A stretch of 44,145 nt of DNA. It comes from an uncultured Gemmiger sp. (lineage in GTDB: Bacteria; Bacillota; Clostridia; Oscillospirales; Ruminococcaceae). Each line of letters begins with the position of its first letter. Positions within the stretch are counted from its first letter, which is position 1. This document shows, in pieces, positions 7,912 to 16,809 of the stretch. Below the pieces are notes generated by a model, which worked only from the letters and a program-made list of their open reading frames with translations, made no database searches and was not told where the DNA came from. The stretch covers positions 1 through 44,145 of the forward strand of contig CALXIA010000014.1 of NCBI GenBank assembly GCA_944388245.1, written 5' to 3'. The position numbers and the translations under genes were made by a program.

Positions 7912-10260
7912 ATGACACTGGACCAACTGCATATAGGCGAGAGCGGTATCATCCGGGCCGTGGGCGGCCAGGGTGCGCTGCGGCGCCACTTTTTTGATAT
8001 GGGTCTGACCCCCGGCACCTGGGTGACCCTGCGCAAGACCGCCCCCATGGGCGACCCGGTGGAACTGGAACTGCGGGGCTACGAGTTGACCCTGCGGCTG
8101 GCCGACGCCGCCGATATCACGATAGAAAAGATGGACCTGCCCCTGCGGCGGGAGATCAGCCCGGAACACCTGGAGGACACCGACCATCCCGGCCACGGCG
8201 AGCCGGGCTTTGCGCCCCGGCGCAGCGACCGGGAACTTCCGGAGGGCACCCCGCTGACCTTTGCGCTGGCGGGCAACCAGAACTGCGGCAAGACTACCCT
8301 GTTCAACCAGCTGACCGGCTCCAACCAGCATGTGGGCAACTTTCCCGGCGTGACGGTGGATCAGAAGGCGGGCAAGATCCGCAAGCACCCGGAGGCCACG
8401 GTGGTGGACCTGCCGGGCATCTATTCCCTGTCCCCCTATTCCAATGAGGAGATCGTGACCCGGGATTTCCTGATCGACCAGCATCCCCAGGGGATCATCA
8501 ACATTGTGGACGCCACCAACATCGAGCGCAACCTGTATCTGACGATGCAGCTGATCGAGCTGGACATCCCGATGGTGCTGGCGCTGAACATGATGGACGA
8601 GGTGCGCAACGGCGGCGGCACCATTCTGGTGAACCGGCTGGAGGCGGAACTGGGCATCCCGGTGGTGCCCATCAGCGCCGCCAAGAACGAGGGCATTGAC
8701 GAACTGATCGCCCACGCGCTGCTGGTGGCCCGCCAGCAGCAGCGGCCCGGCCGGCTGGACTTCTGCTCCGGCGCGGTGCACCGGTGCATCCACGCCATCT
8801 CCCACCTGATCGAGGACCATGCCGAGCGGGTGGGGGTGTCGCCCCGGTTTGCCGCCACCAAGCTGGTGGAGGGCGACGAGCCCATGCTGAACAAGCTGGC
8901 GCTGAGCCAGAACGAAAAGGAACTGATGGAGCACGCCATCACCGAGATGGAGGACGAACTGCACACCGACCGGGAAGCCGCCCTGGCCGATATGCGGTAC
9001 AGCTTCATCGAGCAGCTCTGCGCCCACACGGTGGTCAAGCCCGCCGAGAGCAAGGAGAAGGCCCGCAGCGTGGCCATGGACAAGGTGCTTACCGACAAAT
9101 ACCTGGCGCTGCCCATCTTCATCGCCATCATGTGCTTTGTGTTCTGGGCCGCGTTCGGGCCGATCGGCAGTGCCCTGAGCGACTGGATGAGCCTGGGCAT
9201 CGACTGGGTGACCGCCCGGTGCGGCGACGCCCTGACCGCCTACGGCATCAACCCGGTGGTGCACAGCCTGGTGATCGACGGCATCTTCGCGGGGGTGGGC
9301 AGCGTGTTGAGCTTCCTGCCGCTGATCGTGGTACTGTTCTTCTTTTTGTCCCTGCTGGAGGATTCCGGCTACATGGCCCGGGTGGCCTTCGTCATGGACA
9401 AACTGCTGCGCAAACTGGGATTGAGCGGCCGCAGCTTCGTGCCCATGCTGATCGGTTTCGGGTGCAGCGTGCCCGCCATCATGTCCACCCGCACCTTGTC
9501 CAGCGAGCGGGACCGGCGGATGACCATTCTGCTGACCCCCTTCATGAGCTGCAGCGCCAAGATCCCCATCTACGCCATGTTCACCGCGGCCTTCTTTGCC
9601 AAATTCCAGGCCGGGGTGATGATCGCGCTCTACCTGCTGGGCATCCTGGTCGGGGTGATCTTCAGCCTGATCCTGAAGGCCACCGTCTTCAAGGGCGAGC
9701 CGGTTCCTTTTGTGATGGAACTGCCCAACTACCGGCTGCCCAGCGCCAAGAACGTGGGCCAGCTGATCTGGGACAAGGCCAAGGATTTCCTCACCCGTGC
9801 CTTCACCGTGATCTTCCTGGCCTCCATCGTGATCTGGTTTTTGCAGACCTTTGACGCGCGGCTGAACGTGGTGACCGATTCCTCCCAGAGCCTGCTGGCC
9901 ATGCTGGGCGGTCTGCTGGCGCCGCTGTTCGCCCCGCTGGGCTTTGGCGACTGGCGGGTGGCCACCGCGCTGGTCACCGGCTTCACCGCCAAGGAGGCGG
10001 TGGTCAGCAACCTGGCGGTGCTCACCGGCTCCACCATGGCCACCCTGCCCCAGAACCTGAGCAGCCTGTTCACCCCCTTCACCGCCTTTGTGTTCCTGGT
10101 GTTCACCCTGCTGTACACCCCCTGCGTGGCGGCCATTGCCGCGGTGCGCCGGGAGATGGGCAGCGTGCGGGCCGCGCTGATCGTGGTGGTGCAGCAGTGC
10201 GTGATCGCCTGGGTGGTGGCCTTCCTGGTGCGGTGCGTCGGGATGTTGTTCATCGGATAA
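7912..10260 (+). CDS. feoB: Fused FeoA-FeoB ferrous iron transporter
   Basis: Ferrous iron importer of 782 residues in which a FeoA SH3-like domain (about 1-75, with HFFDMGLTPGTWV) is joined to FeoB. The GTP-binding domain follows: G1 GNQNCGKTT at 121-129, the NFPGVTVDQK switch region, G3 DLPG at 166-169, and G4 NMMD at 226-229 in place of the usual NxxD spacing with K or other residues. The membrane part, from about 395, contains the two Gate regions (FLPLIVVLFFFLSLLEDSGY and the GFTAKEAVVSNLAVL segment). GAGGAG at 7899-7904 sets the ATG start; the frame is open upstream only as a shadow over birA and bioY. A Cys-rich FeoB partner gene follows immediately, so the two are probably co-transcribed. 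Confidence 0.95.
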   Translation: MTLDQLHIGESGIIRAVGGQGALRRHFFDMGLTPGTWVTLRKTAPMGDPVELELRGYELTLRLADAADITIEKMDLPLRREISPEHLEDTDHPGHGEPGFAPRRSDRELPEGTPLTFALAGNQNCGKTTLFNQLTGSNQHVGNFPGVTVDQKAGKIRKHPEATVVDLPGIYSLSPYSNEEIVTRDFLIDQHPQGIINIVDATNIERNLYLTMQLIELDIPMVLALNMMDEVRNGGGTILVNRLEAELGIPVVPISAAKNEGIDELIAHALLVARQQQRPGRLDFCSGAVHRCIHAISHLIEDHAERVGVSPRFAATKLVEGDEPMLNKLALSQNEKELMEHAITEMEDELHTDREAALADMRYSFIEQLCAHTVVKPAESKEKARSVAMDKVLTDKYLALPIFIAIMCFVFWAAFGPIGSALSDWMSLGIDWVTARCGDALTAYGINPVVHSLVIDGIFAGVGSVLSFLPLIVVLFFFLSLLEDSGYMARVAFVMDKLLRKLGLSGRSFVPMLIGFGCSVPAIMSTRTLSSERDRRMTILLTPFMSCSAKIPIYAMFTAAFFAKFQAGVMIALYLLGILVGVIFSLILKATVFKGEPVPFVMELPNYRLPSAKNVGQLIWDKAKDFLTRAFTVIFLASIVIWFLQTFDARLNVVTDSSQSLLAMLGGLLAPLFAPLGFGDWRVATALVTGFTAKEAVVSNLAVLTGSTMATLPQNLSSLFTPFTAFVFLVFTLLYTPCVAAIAAVRREMGSVRAALIVVVQQCVIAWVVAFLVRCVGMLFIG

Positions 10261-10276
10261 ACGGAGGTTTCAATCT

Positions 10277-10429
10277 ATGGGTACCTGGATCGTACTGGGC
10301 CTTGTGATCGCGGCCGTCATCGCCGCGCTGGCCTTTATCTGCAAAAACGGCGGCTGGGGCGGCTGCGGAGGCGACTGCGCCCACTGCGCCGGCTGCGAAC
10401 TGCAAAAAAAGAAGGACGACGAGTCCTGA
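10277..10429 (+). CDS. FeoB-associated Cys-rich membrane protein
   Basis: Small 50-residue protein beginning MGTWIVLGLVIAAVIAALAF, one N-terminal membrane helix, then a Gly/Cys-rich segment (CKNGGWGGCGGDCAHCAGC) with five Cys and a charged tail KKKDDES. This is the layout of the FeoB-associated Cys-rich membrane protein family, and the position 16 bases after feoB confirms it. ACGGAGG upstream fits a ribosome binding site. The Cys cluster could bind or relay ferrous iron at the FeoB pore, but that role is inference. The gene is easily missed because of its size. Confidence 0.88.
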   Translation: MGTWIVLGLVIAAVIAALAFICKNGGWGGCGGDCAHCAGCELQKKKDDES

Positions 10430-10439
10430 ACATTCCGTA

Positions 10440-10473
10440 CACCCCGCCGGCAAGTGCGTCGGCGGGGTGTTTC
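10440..10473 (+). terminator. Terminator of the feo operon
   Basis: CACCCCGCCG (10440-10449) pairs with CGGCGGGGTG (10460-10469), followed by TTTCC. The stem is strong and the T run short. Confidence 0.75.
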
Positions 10474-10557
10474 CTTCCGGTTTTTGTCCTTCATTTGCGT
10501 ACATTTGTAATCTAAGTGAATCCATGCCGCCGCTGTACTTGTATTTTTGTGCAAAAC

Positions 10558-10592
10558 CGTCACTGTACCACTGTGACGAAATAGAGTATAAT
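10558..10592 (+). promoter_or_regulatory. serC promoter with overlapping inverted repeat
   Basis: TATAAT (10587-10592) with TGTACC (10564-10569) 17 bases upstream as a poor -35. The inverted repeat CGTCAC (10558-10563) / GTGACG (10573-10578) brackets that -35, so it is a candidate operator. No serine regulator is known to me for this exact motif. Confidence 0.6.
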
Positions 10593-10638
10593 AGTTGGTA
10601 TAAACCGCCGCGAGGCGAAGAAAAAGGAGAGTTTGATC

Positions 10639-11721
10639 ATGGCACGAGTGTACAACTTCAGCGCAGGCCCTTCCATGCTGCCCGAACCGGTCCTTGAGAT
10701 CGCCCGGGACCAGCTGCTGGAATACGGAAGTTCCGGTCAGTCAGTTATGGAGATGAGCCATCGAAGCAGTATCTTCGACGCCATCATCAAGGGCACCGAA
10801 GCCGCGCTGCGCCGGGTGCTGAAGATCCCGGACAATTACAAGGTAGGCTTTATCCAGGGCGGCGCCTCCACCCAGTTCGCGATGGTGCCGCTGAACCTGA
10901 TGACCACCGGCCACGCCGACTATATCGTGACCGGCAACTTCTCCAACCGGGCCGCCAAGGAGGCCGCCAAGTTCGGCCAGGTGGACGTGGTGGCCACCAG
11001 CAAGGACAAGAACTTCACCTACATTCCGGATGTGGACGCCATCTCCTACACCCCCGGCGCCAGCTATGTGCATATCTGTGAGAACAACACCATCTTCGGC
11101 ACCCGGTATACAAAGCTGCCCCACGTGCCCGGCGTGCCGCTGGTGGCGGACATGTCCAGCTGCATCCTGAGCCGTCCCACCGACGTGAGCCAGTACGGGC
11201 TGATCTACTTCGGCGTGCAGAAGAACGTGGCCCCCGCCGGTATGGCCATCGCCATCGTGCGGGAGGATCTGCTGGGCCACGCCGGCCCCACCGTGCCGGA
11301 CATGCTCAACTACAAGACCCTGATCGACGCGGACAGCATGTACAACACCCCGCCCTGCTGGTGCATCTATATGACCGGGCTGGTGCTGAACTGGATCGAG
11401 AAGGATGTGGGCGGTCTGGATGCGATGGAGCAGCGCAACAACGCCAAAGCCAAGGTGCTGTACGACTACCTGGACAGCCAGGAATTCTTCAAGAATCCGG
11501 TGCAGAAGGAGTTCCGCAGCATCATGAACGTGACCTTTACCAGCCCCACCCCCGAACTGGACAAGAAGTTCTGCGCCGAGGCGGCCGCCGCCGGTTTTGT
11601 GAACCTGAAGGGCCACCGTCTGGTGGGCGGCATGCGGGCTTCCATCTACAACGCCATGCCTGCCGAGGGCGTGGCCAAGCTGGTGCAGTTCATGGAGGAC
11701 TTCCGCAAGGCAAACGCGTGA
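10639..11721 (+). CDS. serC: Phosphoserine aminotransferase SerC
   Basis: 360-residue class V PLP aminotransferase that makes 3-phosphoserine from 3-phosphohydroxypyruvate and glutamate, the second step of serine synthesis (also usable in pyridoxal phosphate synthesis). The start region VYNFSAGPSMLPEPVL and the SGQSVMEMSHRS motif are typical. Lys195 in GVQKNVAPAG is the predicted cofactor-binding lysine, and the C-terminal HRLVGGMRASIYNA is the phosphate-binding segment. ATG 10639 with AAAAGGAGA just upstream is preferred over TTG 10633. serA follows 72 bases downstream on the same strand, so the pathway genes are grouped. No serB phosphatase gene is in the window. Confidence 0.96.
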   Translation: MARVYNFSAGPSMLPEPVLEIARDQLLEYGSSGQSVMEMSHRSSIFDAIIKGTEAALRRVLKIPDNYKVGFIQGGASTQFAMVPLNLMTTGHADYIVTGNFSNRAAKEAAKFGQVDVVATSKDKNFTYIPDVDAISYTPGASYVHICENNTIFGTRYTKLPHVPGVPLVADMSSCILSRPTDVSQYGLIYFGVQKNVAPAGMAIAIVREDLLGHAGPTVPDMLNYKTLIDADSMYNTPPCWCIYMTGLVLNWIEKDVGGLDAMEQRNNAKAKVLYDYLDSQEFFKNPVQKEFRSIMNVTFTSPTPELDKKFCAEAAAAGFVNLKGHRLVGGMRASIYNAMPAEGVAKLVQFMEDFRKANA

Positions 11722-11737
11722 AAACCAAGAAAAAGTT

Positions 11738-11769
11738 CGGCGGCGCCGATTGACAGCCCGGCGCCGCCG
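11738..11769 (+). other. Strong hairpin between serC and serA
   Basis: CGGCGGCGCC (11738-11747) pairs perfectly with GGCGCCGCCG (11760-11769) but lacks a T run. It may be an RNA stability element or a leaky terminator between the two serine genes. Confidence 0.55.
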
Positions 11770-11793
11770 TCATACTATAAAGGAGTGTGGAGC

Positions 11794-12957
11794 ATGTTTA
11801 CCATCAAGACCCTCAACAGCATCTCGGCCGCGGGGCTTTCCAAGCTCTCGGCCAATCTTTTCCGGGTGGACAACGACTGCGACGAGCCCCAGGGTATCCT
11901 GGTGCGCAGCGCCAAGATGCATGATATGACCCTGCCCGACAGCCTGCTGGCCATCGCCCGGGCGGGCGCGGGGGTGAACAATATTCCCCTGGACAAATGC
12001 AGCCAGCAGGGCATTGTGGTCTTTAACACCCCGGGCGCCAACAGCAACGCGGTGGCCGAACTGGCCATCGGCGGGCTGGTGCTGGCCAGCCGCAACCTGG
12101 CCCCGGCGCTGGCCTGGGCCGCCGGGCTCAAGGGCCAGGGCGACGCGGTGGGCGCGCTGGTGGAAAAGGGCAAGAGCCAGTTTGTGGGCCCGGAACTGCG
12201 GGGCAAGTCCCTGGGTGTGATCGGCCTGGGCGCCATTGGCGTCAAGGTGGCCAACGACGCGGTGCATCTGGGCATGGACGTGTATGGCTATGACCCCTAC
12301 ATCTCGGTGGAGGCCGCCTGGAATCTGAGCCGCAGTGTTATACGATGTGTAAATCTCAACGACATTATTACAAAATGTGACTACATTACCCTGCATCTGC
12401 CCTTAAACAACCAGACCCGCGGCTTCCTGAACGCCACCACCCTGGCCGGCTGCAAGCCGGGCGTGCGGGTGCTGAACTTTGCCCGGGGCGAACTGGTGGA
12501 CAACGCCGCCATCCTCGGCGCGCTGGAGCAGGGCAAGGTGGCCACCTACGTGACCGACTTCCCCTGCGAGGAGCTGCTGGGTGTGCCGGGCGTGGTGGCG
12601 CTGCCCCATCTGGGCGCCTCCACCCCCGAGAGCGAGGACAACTGCGCGGTGATGGCCGCCGAGGAGATCGCGGACTATCTGCTCAACGGCAACATCGCCA
12701 ACAGTGTCAACCTGCCCAACGTGAGCCAGCCCCGGGCGGCCGGGCGGCGCATCTGCGTGATCCACAAGAACGAGCCCGGTCTGATCAGCGCGATCACCAC
12801 CGTGACCACCCAGGCCGGCCTGAATATTGAGAACATGGTGAACAAGAGCAAGAAGGATATGGCCTATACCATGCTGGACGCCACCGGCCCTGTCAGCCGG
12901 GATCTGGAACAGCAGATGGCCGCCATCCCGGCGGTGGTGCGGGTCCGCATCCTGTAA
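11794..12957 (+). CDS. serA: D-3-phosphoglycerate dehydrogenase SerA with C-terminal ACT domain
   Basis: 387-residue NAD-dependent dehydrogenase for the first step of serine synthesis. The Rossmann motif VIGLGAIG is near residue 140. The family triad is visible as Arg231 (FARGELVDN), Glu259 (CEELLG) and His272 (LPHLGAST). Residues from about 320 form a short ACT domain (RRICVIHKNEPGLISAITTV), which in other SerA proteins senses serine. It is a compact form lacking the extra intervening domain of the longest SerA types. ATG 11794 follows AAGGAG at 11780-11785 with good spacing; the GTG at 11785 is within that site. The substrate-binding half-domain is typical (ARAGAGVNNIPLDKC). Confidence 0.95.
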   Translation: MFTIKTLNSISAAGLSKLSANLFRVDNDCDEPQGILVRSAKMHDMTLPDSLLAIARAGAGVNNIPLDKCSQQGIVVFNTPGANSNAVAELAIGGLVLASRNLAPALAWAAGLKGQGDAVGALVEKGKSQFVGPELRGKSLGVIGLGAIGVKVANDAVHLGMDVYGYDPYISVEAAWNLSRSVIRCVNLNDIITKCDYITLHLPLNNQTRGFLNATTLAGCKPGVRVLNFARGELVDNAAILGALEQGKVATYVTDFPCEELLGVPGVVALPHLGASTPESEDNCAVMAAEEIADYLLNGNIANSVNLPNVSQPRAAGRRICVIHKNEPGLISAITTVTTQAGLNIENMVNKSKKDMAYTMLDATGPVSRDLEQQMAAIPAVVRVRIL

Positions 12958-12990
12958 AGTGGATTGCCTGTTCACCGGAAAGAGTGAACT

Positions 12991-13686
12991 GTGCAAGACA
13001 AATCTCATCCGCGCCCCCGGGCCAAAAAGCGCTGGCTGATCCTGCTGGTGCTGCCTCCGGCAGCGCTGACCGCTCTTGGGCTGATCTTCTGGGGGCAGCT
13101 GCGGGGGCTCACCGCCGCCCAGCTGCTGCATTATCTGCCGGCTAATCTGCCGCTGGCCGCGCTGTGTCTGATCGGGCTGCACGGGCTCAAGTCCCTGAGC
13201 CTGGTGTTTCCATTGGCGGTGCTGCAGGTGGCGGGCGGGCTGCTGCTGCCCACTGGCTGGGCCTTCGCCGTGAATCTGGCGGGTATGCTGGTCAGTTTGT
13301 CCCTGCCCTACGGGGTGGGGCGCTTTACCGGCAACCAGCTGTGGCACTGGCTCTGCGCCCGCTTTCCCCGGCTGCGGGCCATCGAGCGGTTCGAGGCGGG
13401 CAACAACCTGCTGTTTGCCGCGATCCTGCGGCTGGTGGACGTGCTGCCTTTCGATCTGGTCAGCTGGTATCTGGGAAGTACCGGGGTGGCCTACGGGCCC
13501 TATCTGCTGGGCTCGGTGATCGGCAATCTGGCCGACATGGTCATGAACACCTGGCTGGGCATCGCCCTGGGGGACGGGCTGGACTGGCGGCAGCTGTTTT
13601 TGTGGCTGGTGCTCAAGATCATCAGTCTGCTGGCCGCCCGCGCACTGAACCGCAAGGTCAACGAGCGATGCCAGAAAACCGAGTAA
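12991..13686 (+). CDS. TVP38/TMEM64 (VTT, DedA-like) family membrane protein
   Basis: 231-residue polytopic membrane protein with a basic N terminus (HPRPRAKKR) and about five to six hydrophobic segments. The VTT/SNARE-assoc hallmarks are present: VFPLAVLQVAGGLLLPTG followed by LPYGVGRFTG, and the second re-entrant region LRLVDVLPFDLVSWYLGS. Members of this superfamily are linked to lipid scrambling or flipping of undecaprenyl phosphate and to membrane homeostasis; the substrate here is unknown. The start is GTG 12991 with a weak AAAGAG upstream. It lies 33 bases after serA, so it is probably read through from the serine genes, although no functional link is obvious. Confidence 0.85.
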   Translation: MQDKSHPRPRAKKRWLILLVLPPAALTALGLIFWGQLRGLTAAQLLHYLPANLPLAALCLIGLHGLKSLSLVFPLAVLQVAGGLLLPTGWAFAVNLAGMLVSLSLPYGVGRFTGNQLWHWLCARFPRLRAIERFEAGNNLLFAAILRLVDVLPFDLVSWYLGSTGVAYGPYLLGSVIGNLADMVMNTWLGIALGDGLDWRQLFLWLVLKIISLLAARALNRKVNERCQKTE

Positions 13687-13688
13687 GA

Positions 13689-13732
13689 ACAAACGGGAAG
13701 AGCGCACTTTGCAGTGCGCTCTTCCCGTTTGT
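13689..13732. terminator. 20-bp perfect hairpin between convergent genes
   Basis: Positions 13689-13708 and 13713-13732 are perfectly complementary around a TTGC loop. It separates the VTT gene (plus) from lacZ (minus) by a few bases each side, so it probably ends both transcripts. The T runs outside the stem are short. Confidence 0.75.
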
Positions 13733-13733
13733 C

Positions 13734-16730
13734 TTAGTCCAGGCCGGCAAATCCCAGCGCCAGCACAAAGCGGAACCGTTCCTCCGCCAGGGTGTACCGC
13801 GGATCCAGAACCGGGCCGCAGCTGTTGGAGCCAATGCCGCTGTTCTTGTAGTCCAGGCAGAGTTCCACGTCCGCCGCCCGTTCCAGTTCAAAATCGTGGG
13901 CCGCCGCCATCAGTGCCTCCTGCGGATAGTGGGAGGCCCGGAAGCTGAAAGGCGCATCGGAAGCCGCCCAGAGAGCCGCGTCCTCCCCGTTCAGCCGCAC
14001 CGCCGTACACCCCGTGTGGCTGCCGTGTTCCTGGGGCTTGATGTAGTCCACATACTCCGCGTCCACCGTGCCGTCAAATGCCCCGTACCAACTGGCCTGG
14101 TGCTTGTCCAGATAGCTTTCGCCGGGACCGTAGCCGGTGTAGGACAGCCCCTCGAAACCCGCCGGCAAAAACAGCCGAACGCCGAACCGGGGCAGGTAGG
14201 GAAACAGGGAGTCCCGTTTTCCCTCCACCGTCAGCCGCAGCCCGCCGCGGGCGTCGATCCGCCAGCACACCGCGCAGCGCAAAAACGGCTGCCGGATACT
14301 GGCCGCGAACACCACATCACAGACGATCTCGGCGCCGCCGTCCGCCGCGCGGGCGATGTCGCACCGGGCCAGACGCAGCTGTGCCCGGTCGTAGCCGGCC
14401 TGTTCCCAGACGCGGCGGATCTTGCGGTCGTTGTCGGTGGGGGCGCGCCAGACATTGAAGCCCATCGGGCGGCTCAGCCGTTCCCGCCCGCCCCACGCAA
14501 GGCTCTTGAAACAGCCGGTGAACCGGTCGAACACATACTCGAACCCTTCGCCGGTGATCCGGATCGTCTCGTCGGTCTCCGCCCAGTCCACCGGGCCCGC
14601 GCAAGGTTCCGGCAGCGCCGGCGCTGCCGCCTGCAGGGGGATCTCGTCAAAGCCCATCTCCTCCCCCGCCCGCATAAAGCCAGCATCCCGGGCGGCCAGC
14701 CAGACCAGCCGCAGGTCCCAGCGGCCCCGCGCACAAGGTTGCGGGCAGGGCAGCGGCATCGCGGCGGTGCCCCGTGGCGGCAGCGGAGGCAGTTCCGCTT
14801 CGCCGCCGGCGGTCAGCACCCCATCCCGGCGCAATTCCCACCGCAGCCGCACCAGGCGGGACGCGTCGGTGAAGTCCAGGGTATTGCGCAGCCGGATCAC
14901 CCCGTCGGACCAATCGGCCCGCACCGGCCGCCAGACGTTCTTCAGTTCCCGCAGACCGGGGTGCGGTTTGCGGTCGGGCGAGACCAGACCGTCCACACAG
15001 AAGTTCAGGTCGTGGGGGAACTCGCCGCTGTCGCCGCCGTACAGATACTTCCGCCCCCCGCCGGGCGCGGGGCCCGCGTCGATGGCATGGTCGCACCACT
15101 CCCACACAAAGCCGCCCAGCACGCCGGGCTGCTCCAGCATCATGGTCTCGTAGTCCTCCAGATCGCCTGGACCGTTGCCCATGGCGTGGCAGTATTCCAC
15201 CAGCAGAAAAGGTTTGATATTGGCCGGATCGGCCAGCCAGCGGCGCACAAAGTCCGGCGGGGTATACATCCGGCTGAACAGATGCAGCATGCTGTCATCG
15301 TTCACATGGCCGCCGGTCTGCCGCCAGGCCCCCTCAAAATGCACCAGCCGGGTGGGGTCGTATTCCCGCACCCAGCGGCCCGCCTTTTCAAAGCCGGGCC
15401 CGTAGCCGGACTCGTTGCCCAGCGACCAGATCAGCACCGACGGGCTGTTTTTGTCCCGGATCACGCAGCGGCGCACCCGGTCCAGGATCAGGGGTTCAAA
15501 GGCCGGGTCCTGGGCGATCAGGCCGTAGGTGATCTCGTCGCCTCCGCCAAACAGTTCGGTCACCCCGTGGCATTCCACATCCGCCTCGTCGATCAGATAG
15601 AAGCCGTACCGGTCGCACAGCTGCGCAAACCAGGGCGCGTTGGGATAATGGCTGGTGCGGATCGCGTTGATGTTGTGCCGTTTCATCAGGACCAGGTCCC
15701 GCAGCGCCTGTTCCGGCGAGATGGCGAAACCGGTGACCGGGTCGGAATCGTGGCGGTTCACCCCCCGCAGCCGCAGCGGCCGGCCGTTGAGCAGCACCTG
15801 CCGCCCCTGCACCGCGATATCCCGCACCCCCACCGGCAGGCTGATGATCTCCTCGCCGGCGCGCAGTTCCAGCCGGTAGAGGGCCGGGGTCTCGGCGGTC
15901 CAGAACCGGGGCGCATCCAGCGGAATGGTCAGATCGTTTGTGGCCTTGCCCTGTGCCGCGGGGGCTCCGTCCGGATCCCACAGCTGCCATTCCAGGGCCC
16001 CGGCGCCGCCGGTCCACTCCACCCCGACCTGGATCACCGCTTTGGTATACCCCTCGCAGCCCCAGGTGCGCACCCCGATATCCCGGATATGCTGCGCGGG
16101 CCGCGCCAGCAGATACACGTCCCGGAAGATGCCGGACATGCGGAACTTGTCCTGACATTCCAGATAGGTGCCCACGCTCCACTTGAGCACCAGCACCGCC
16201 AGCAGGTTCTCCCCGGGATGCACAAAGGCGGTGATATCGAACTCGCTGGTGGAGTGGGAGACCTGGCTGTATCCCACCCGCTGCCCGTTGACCCAGACGT
16301 AGTAAAAGCTGTCTACCCCCTCAAAGTTCAGATAGAGCCGCCCGCCGCAAAGGTCCTCGTCCAGGGAGAAACAGGTGCGGTAGGCGCCGCAGGGGTTCTG
16401 GTGGGGCACAAAGGGCGGATCGTACGGGATGGGATACCGCACGTTGCTGTACTGGTTTTTGTCCAGCCCCTGCATCTGCCAGCAGGAGGGCACCGGCATG
16501 GGGGAAAACTCCTGGTCGTCAAACTCCGGCCGGCAGAACTCCTCCGGCACGGCGCTGATCCGGTCGTACAGCTTCATCCGCCAGCTTCCGCTGAGCAGGA
16601 CGAATCGCTCCGAGGTCTCCCGCGCGGCGGCCGCATCCTGCCCGGGAGCAAAGGGAATGTAGTAGGCGCGGTCCGGCTCCACCCCTTCGTGAAGCCGGGT
16701 CCAGTCCTCAAATTCATGGTGATGCCGCAT
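13734..16730 (-). CDS. lacZ: GH2 beta-galactosidase (LacZ type)
   Basis: 998-residue enzyme with the full long LacZ architecture: jelly-roll N-terminal domain (PVPSCWQMQGLDKNQYSNV), TIM barrel with RGVNRHDSDPVTG and IDEADVECHG, and a C-terminal beta-galactosidase small-chain region. The acid/base Glu440 is in WSLGNESGYG and the nucleophile Glu512 in LVEYCHAMGNGPG, followed by GGFVWEWCDHAID. It has no signal peptide, so it acts on imported galactosides. ATG 16730 has AAAGGAG upstream; the reading frame extends further but only over intergenic hairpins. Last gene of the fucose operon, it would remove terminal beta-linked galactose after fucose or sulfate is taken off, an inference from the setting. 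Confidence 0.95.
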   Translation of the reverse strand: MRHHHEFEDWTRLHEGVEPDRAYYIPFAPGQDAAAARETSERFVLLSGSWRMKLYDRISAVPEEFCRPEFDDQEFSPMPVPSCWQMQGLDKNQYSNVRYPIPYDPPFVPHQNPCGAYRTCFSLDEDLCGGRLYLNFEGVDSFYYVWVNGQRVGYSQVSHSTSEFDITAFVHPGENLLAVLVLKWSVGTYLECQDKFRMSGIFRDVYLLARPAQHIRDIGVRTWGCEGYTKAVIQVGVEWTGGAGALEWQLWDPDGAPAAQGKATNDLTIPLDAPRFWTAETPALYRLELRAGEEIISLPVGVRDIAVQGRQVLLNGRPLRLRGVNRHDSDPVTGFAISPEQALRDLVLMKRHNINAIRTSHYPNAPWFAQLCDRYGFYLIDEADVECHGVTELFGGGDEITYGLIAQDPAFEPLILDRVRRCVIRDKNSPSVLIWSLGNESGYGPGFEKAGRWVREYDPTRLVHFEGAWRQTGGHVNDDSMLHLFSRMYTPPDFVRRWLADPANIKPFLLVEYCHAMGNGPGDLEDYETMMLEQPGVLGGFVWEWCDHAIDAGPAPGGGRKYLYGGDSGEFPHDLNFCVDGLVSPDRKPHPGLRELKNVWRPVRADWSDGVIRLRNTLDFTDASRLVRLRWELRRDGVLTAGGEAELPPLPPRGTAAMPLPCPQPCARGRWDLRLVWLAARDAGFMRAGEEMGFDEIPLQAAAPALPEPCAGPVDWAETDETIRITGEGFEYVFDRFTGCFKSLAWGGRERLSRPMGFNVWRAPTDNDRKIRRVWEQAGYDRAQLRLARCDIARAADGGAEIVCDVVFAASIRQPFLRCAVCWRIDARGGLRLTVEGKRDSLFPYLPRFGVRLFLPAGFEGLSYTGYGPGESYLDKHQASWYGAFDGTVDAEYVDYIKPQEHGSHTGCTAVRLNGEDAALWAASDAPFSFRASHYPQEALMAAAHDFELERAADVELCLDYKNSGIGSNSCGPVLDPRYTLAEERFRFVLALGFAGLD

Positions 16731-16743
16731 GGCGTTCTCCTTT

Positions 16744-16785
16744 CGCGCCGCAAGGCGCGGGCCGGGGCGGATACCGCCCCGGCCC
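16744..16785 (-). other. Tandem hairpins between fucI and lacZ
   Basis: Two adjacent stems: CGCGCC (16744-16749) / GGCGCG (16754-16759) with a GCAA tetraloop, and a 12-bp perfect stem 16759-16770 / 16774-16785 with an ATA loop. Neither has a T run. They lie in the 79-base gap and may tune mRNA stability between the two cistrons. Confidence 0.6.
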
Positions 16786-16809
16786 TGGTCCTTGCGTCTG
16801 GTATTGAGA

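Noticed and set aside
11776-11781. TATAAA before serA as a promoter
   Set aside because: It abuts the ribosome binding site, too close to the start codon to act as a -10.
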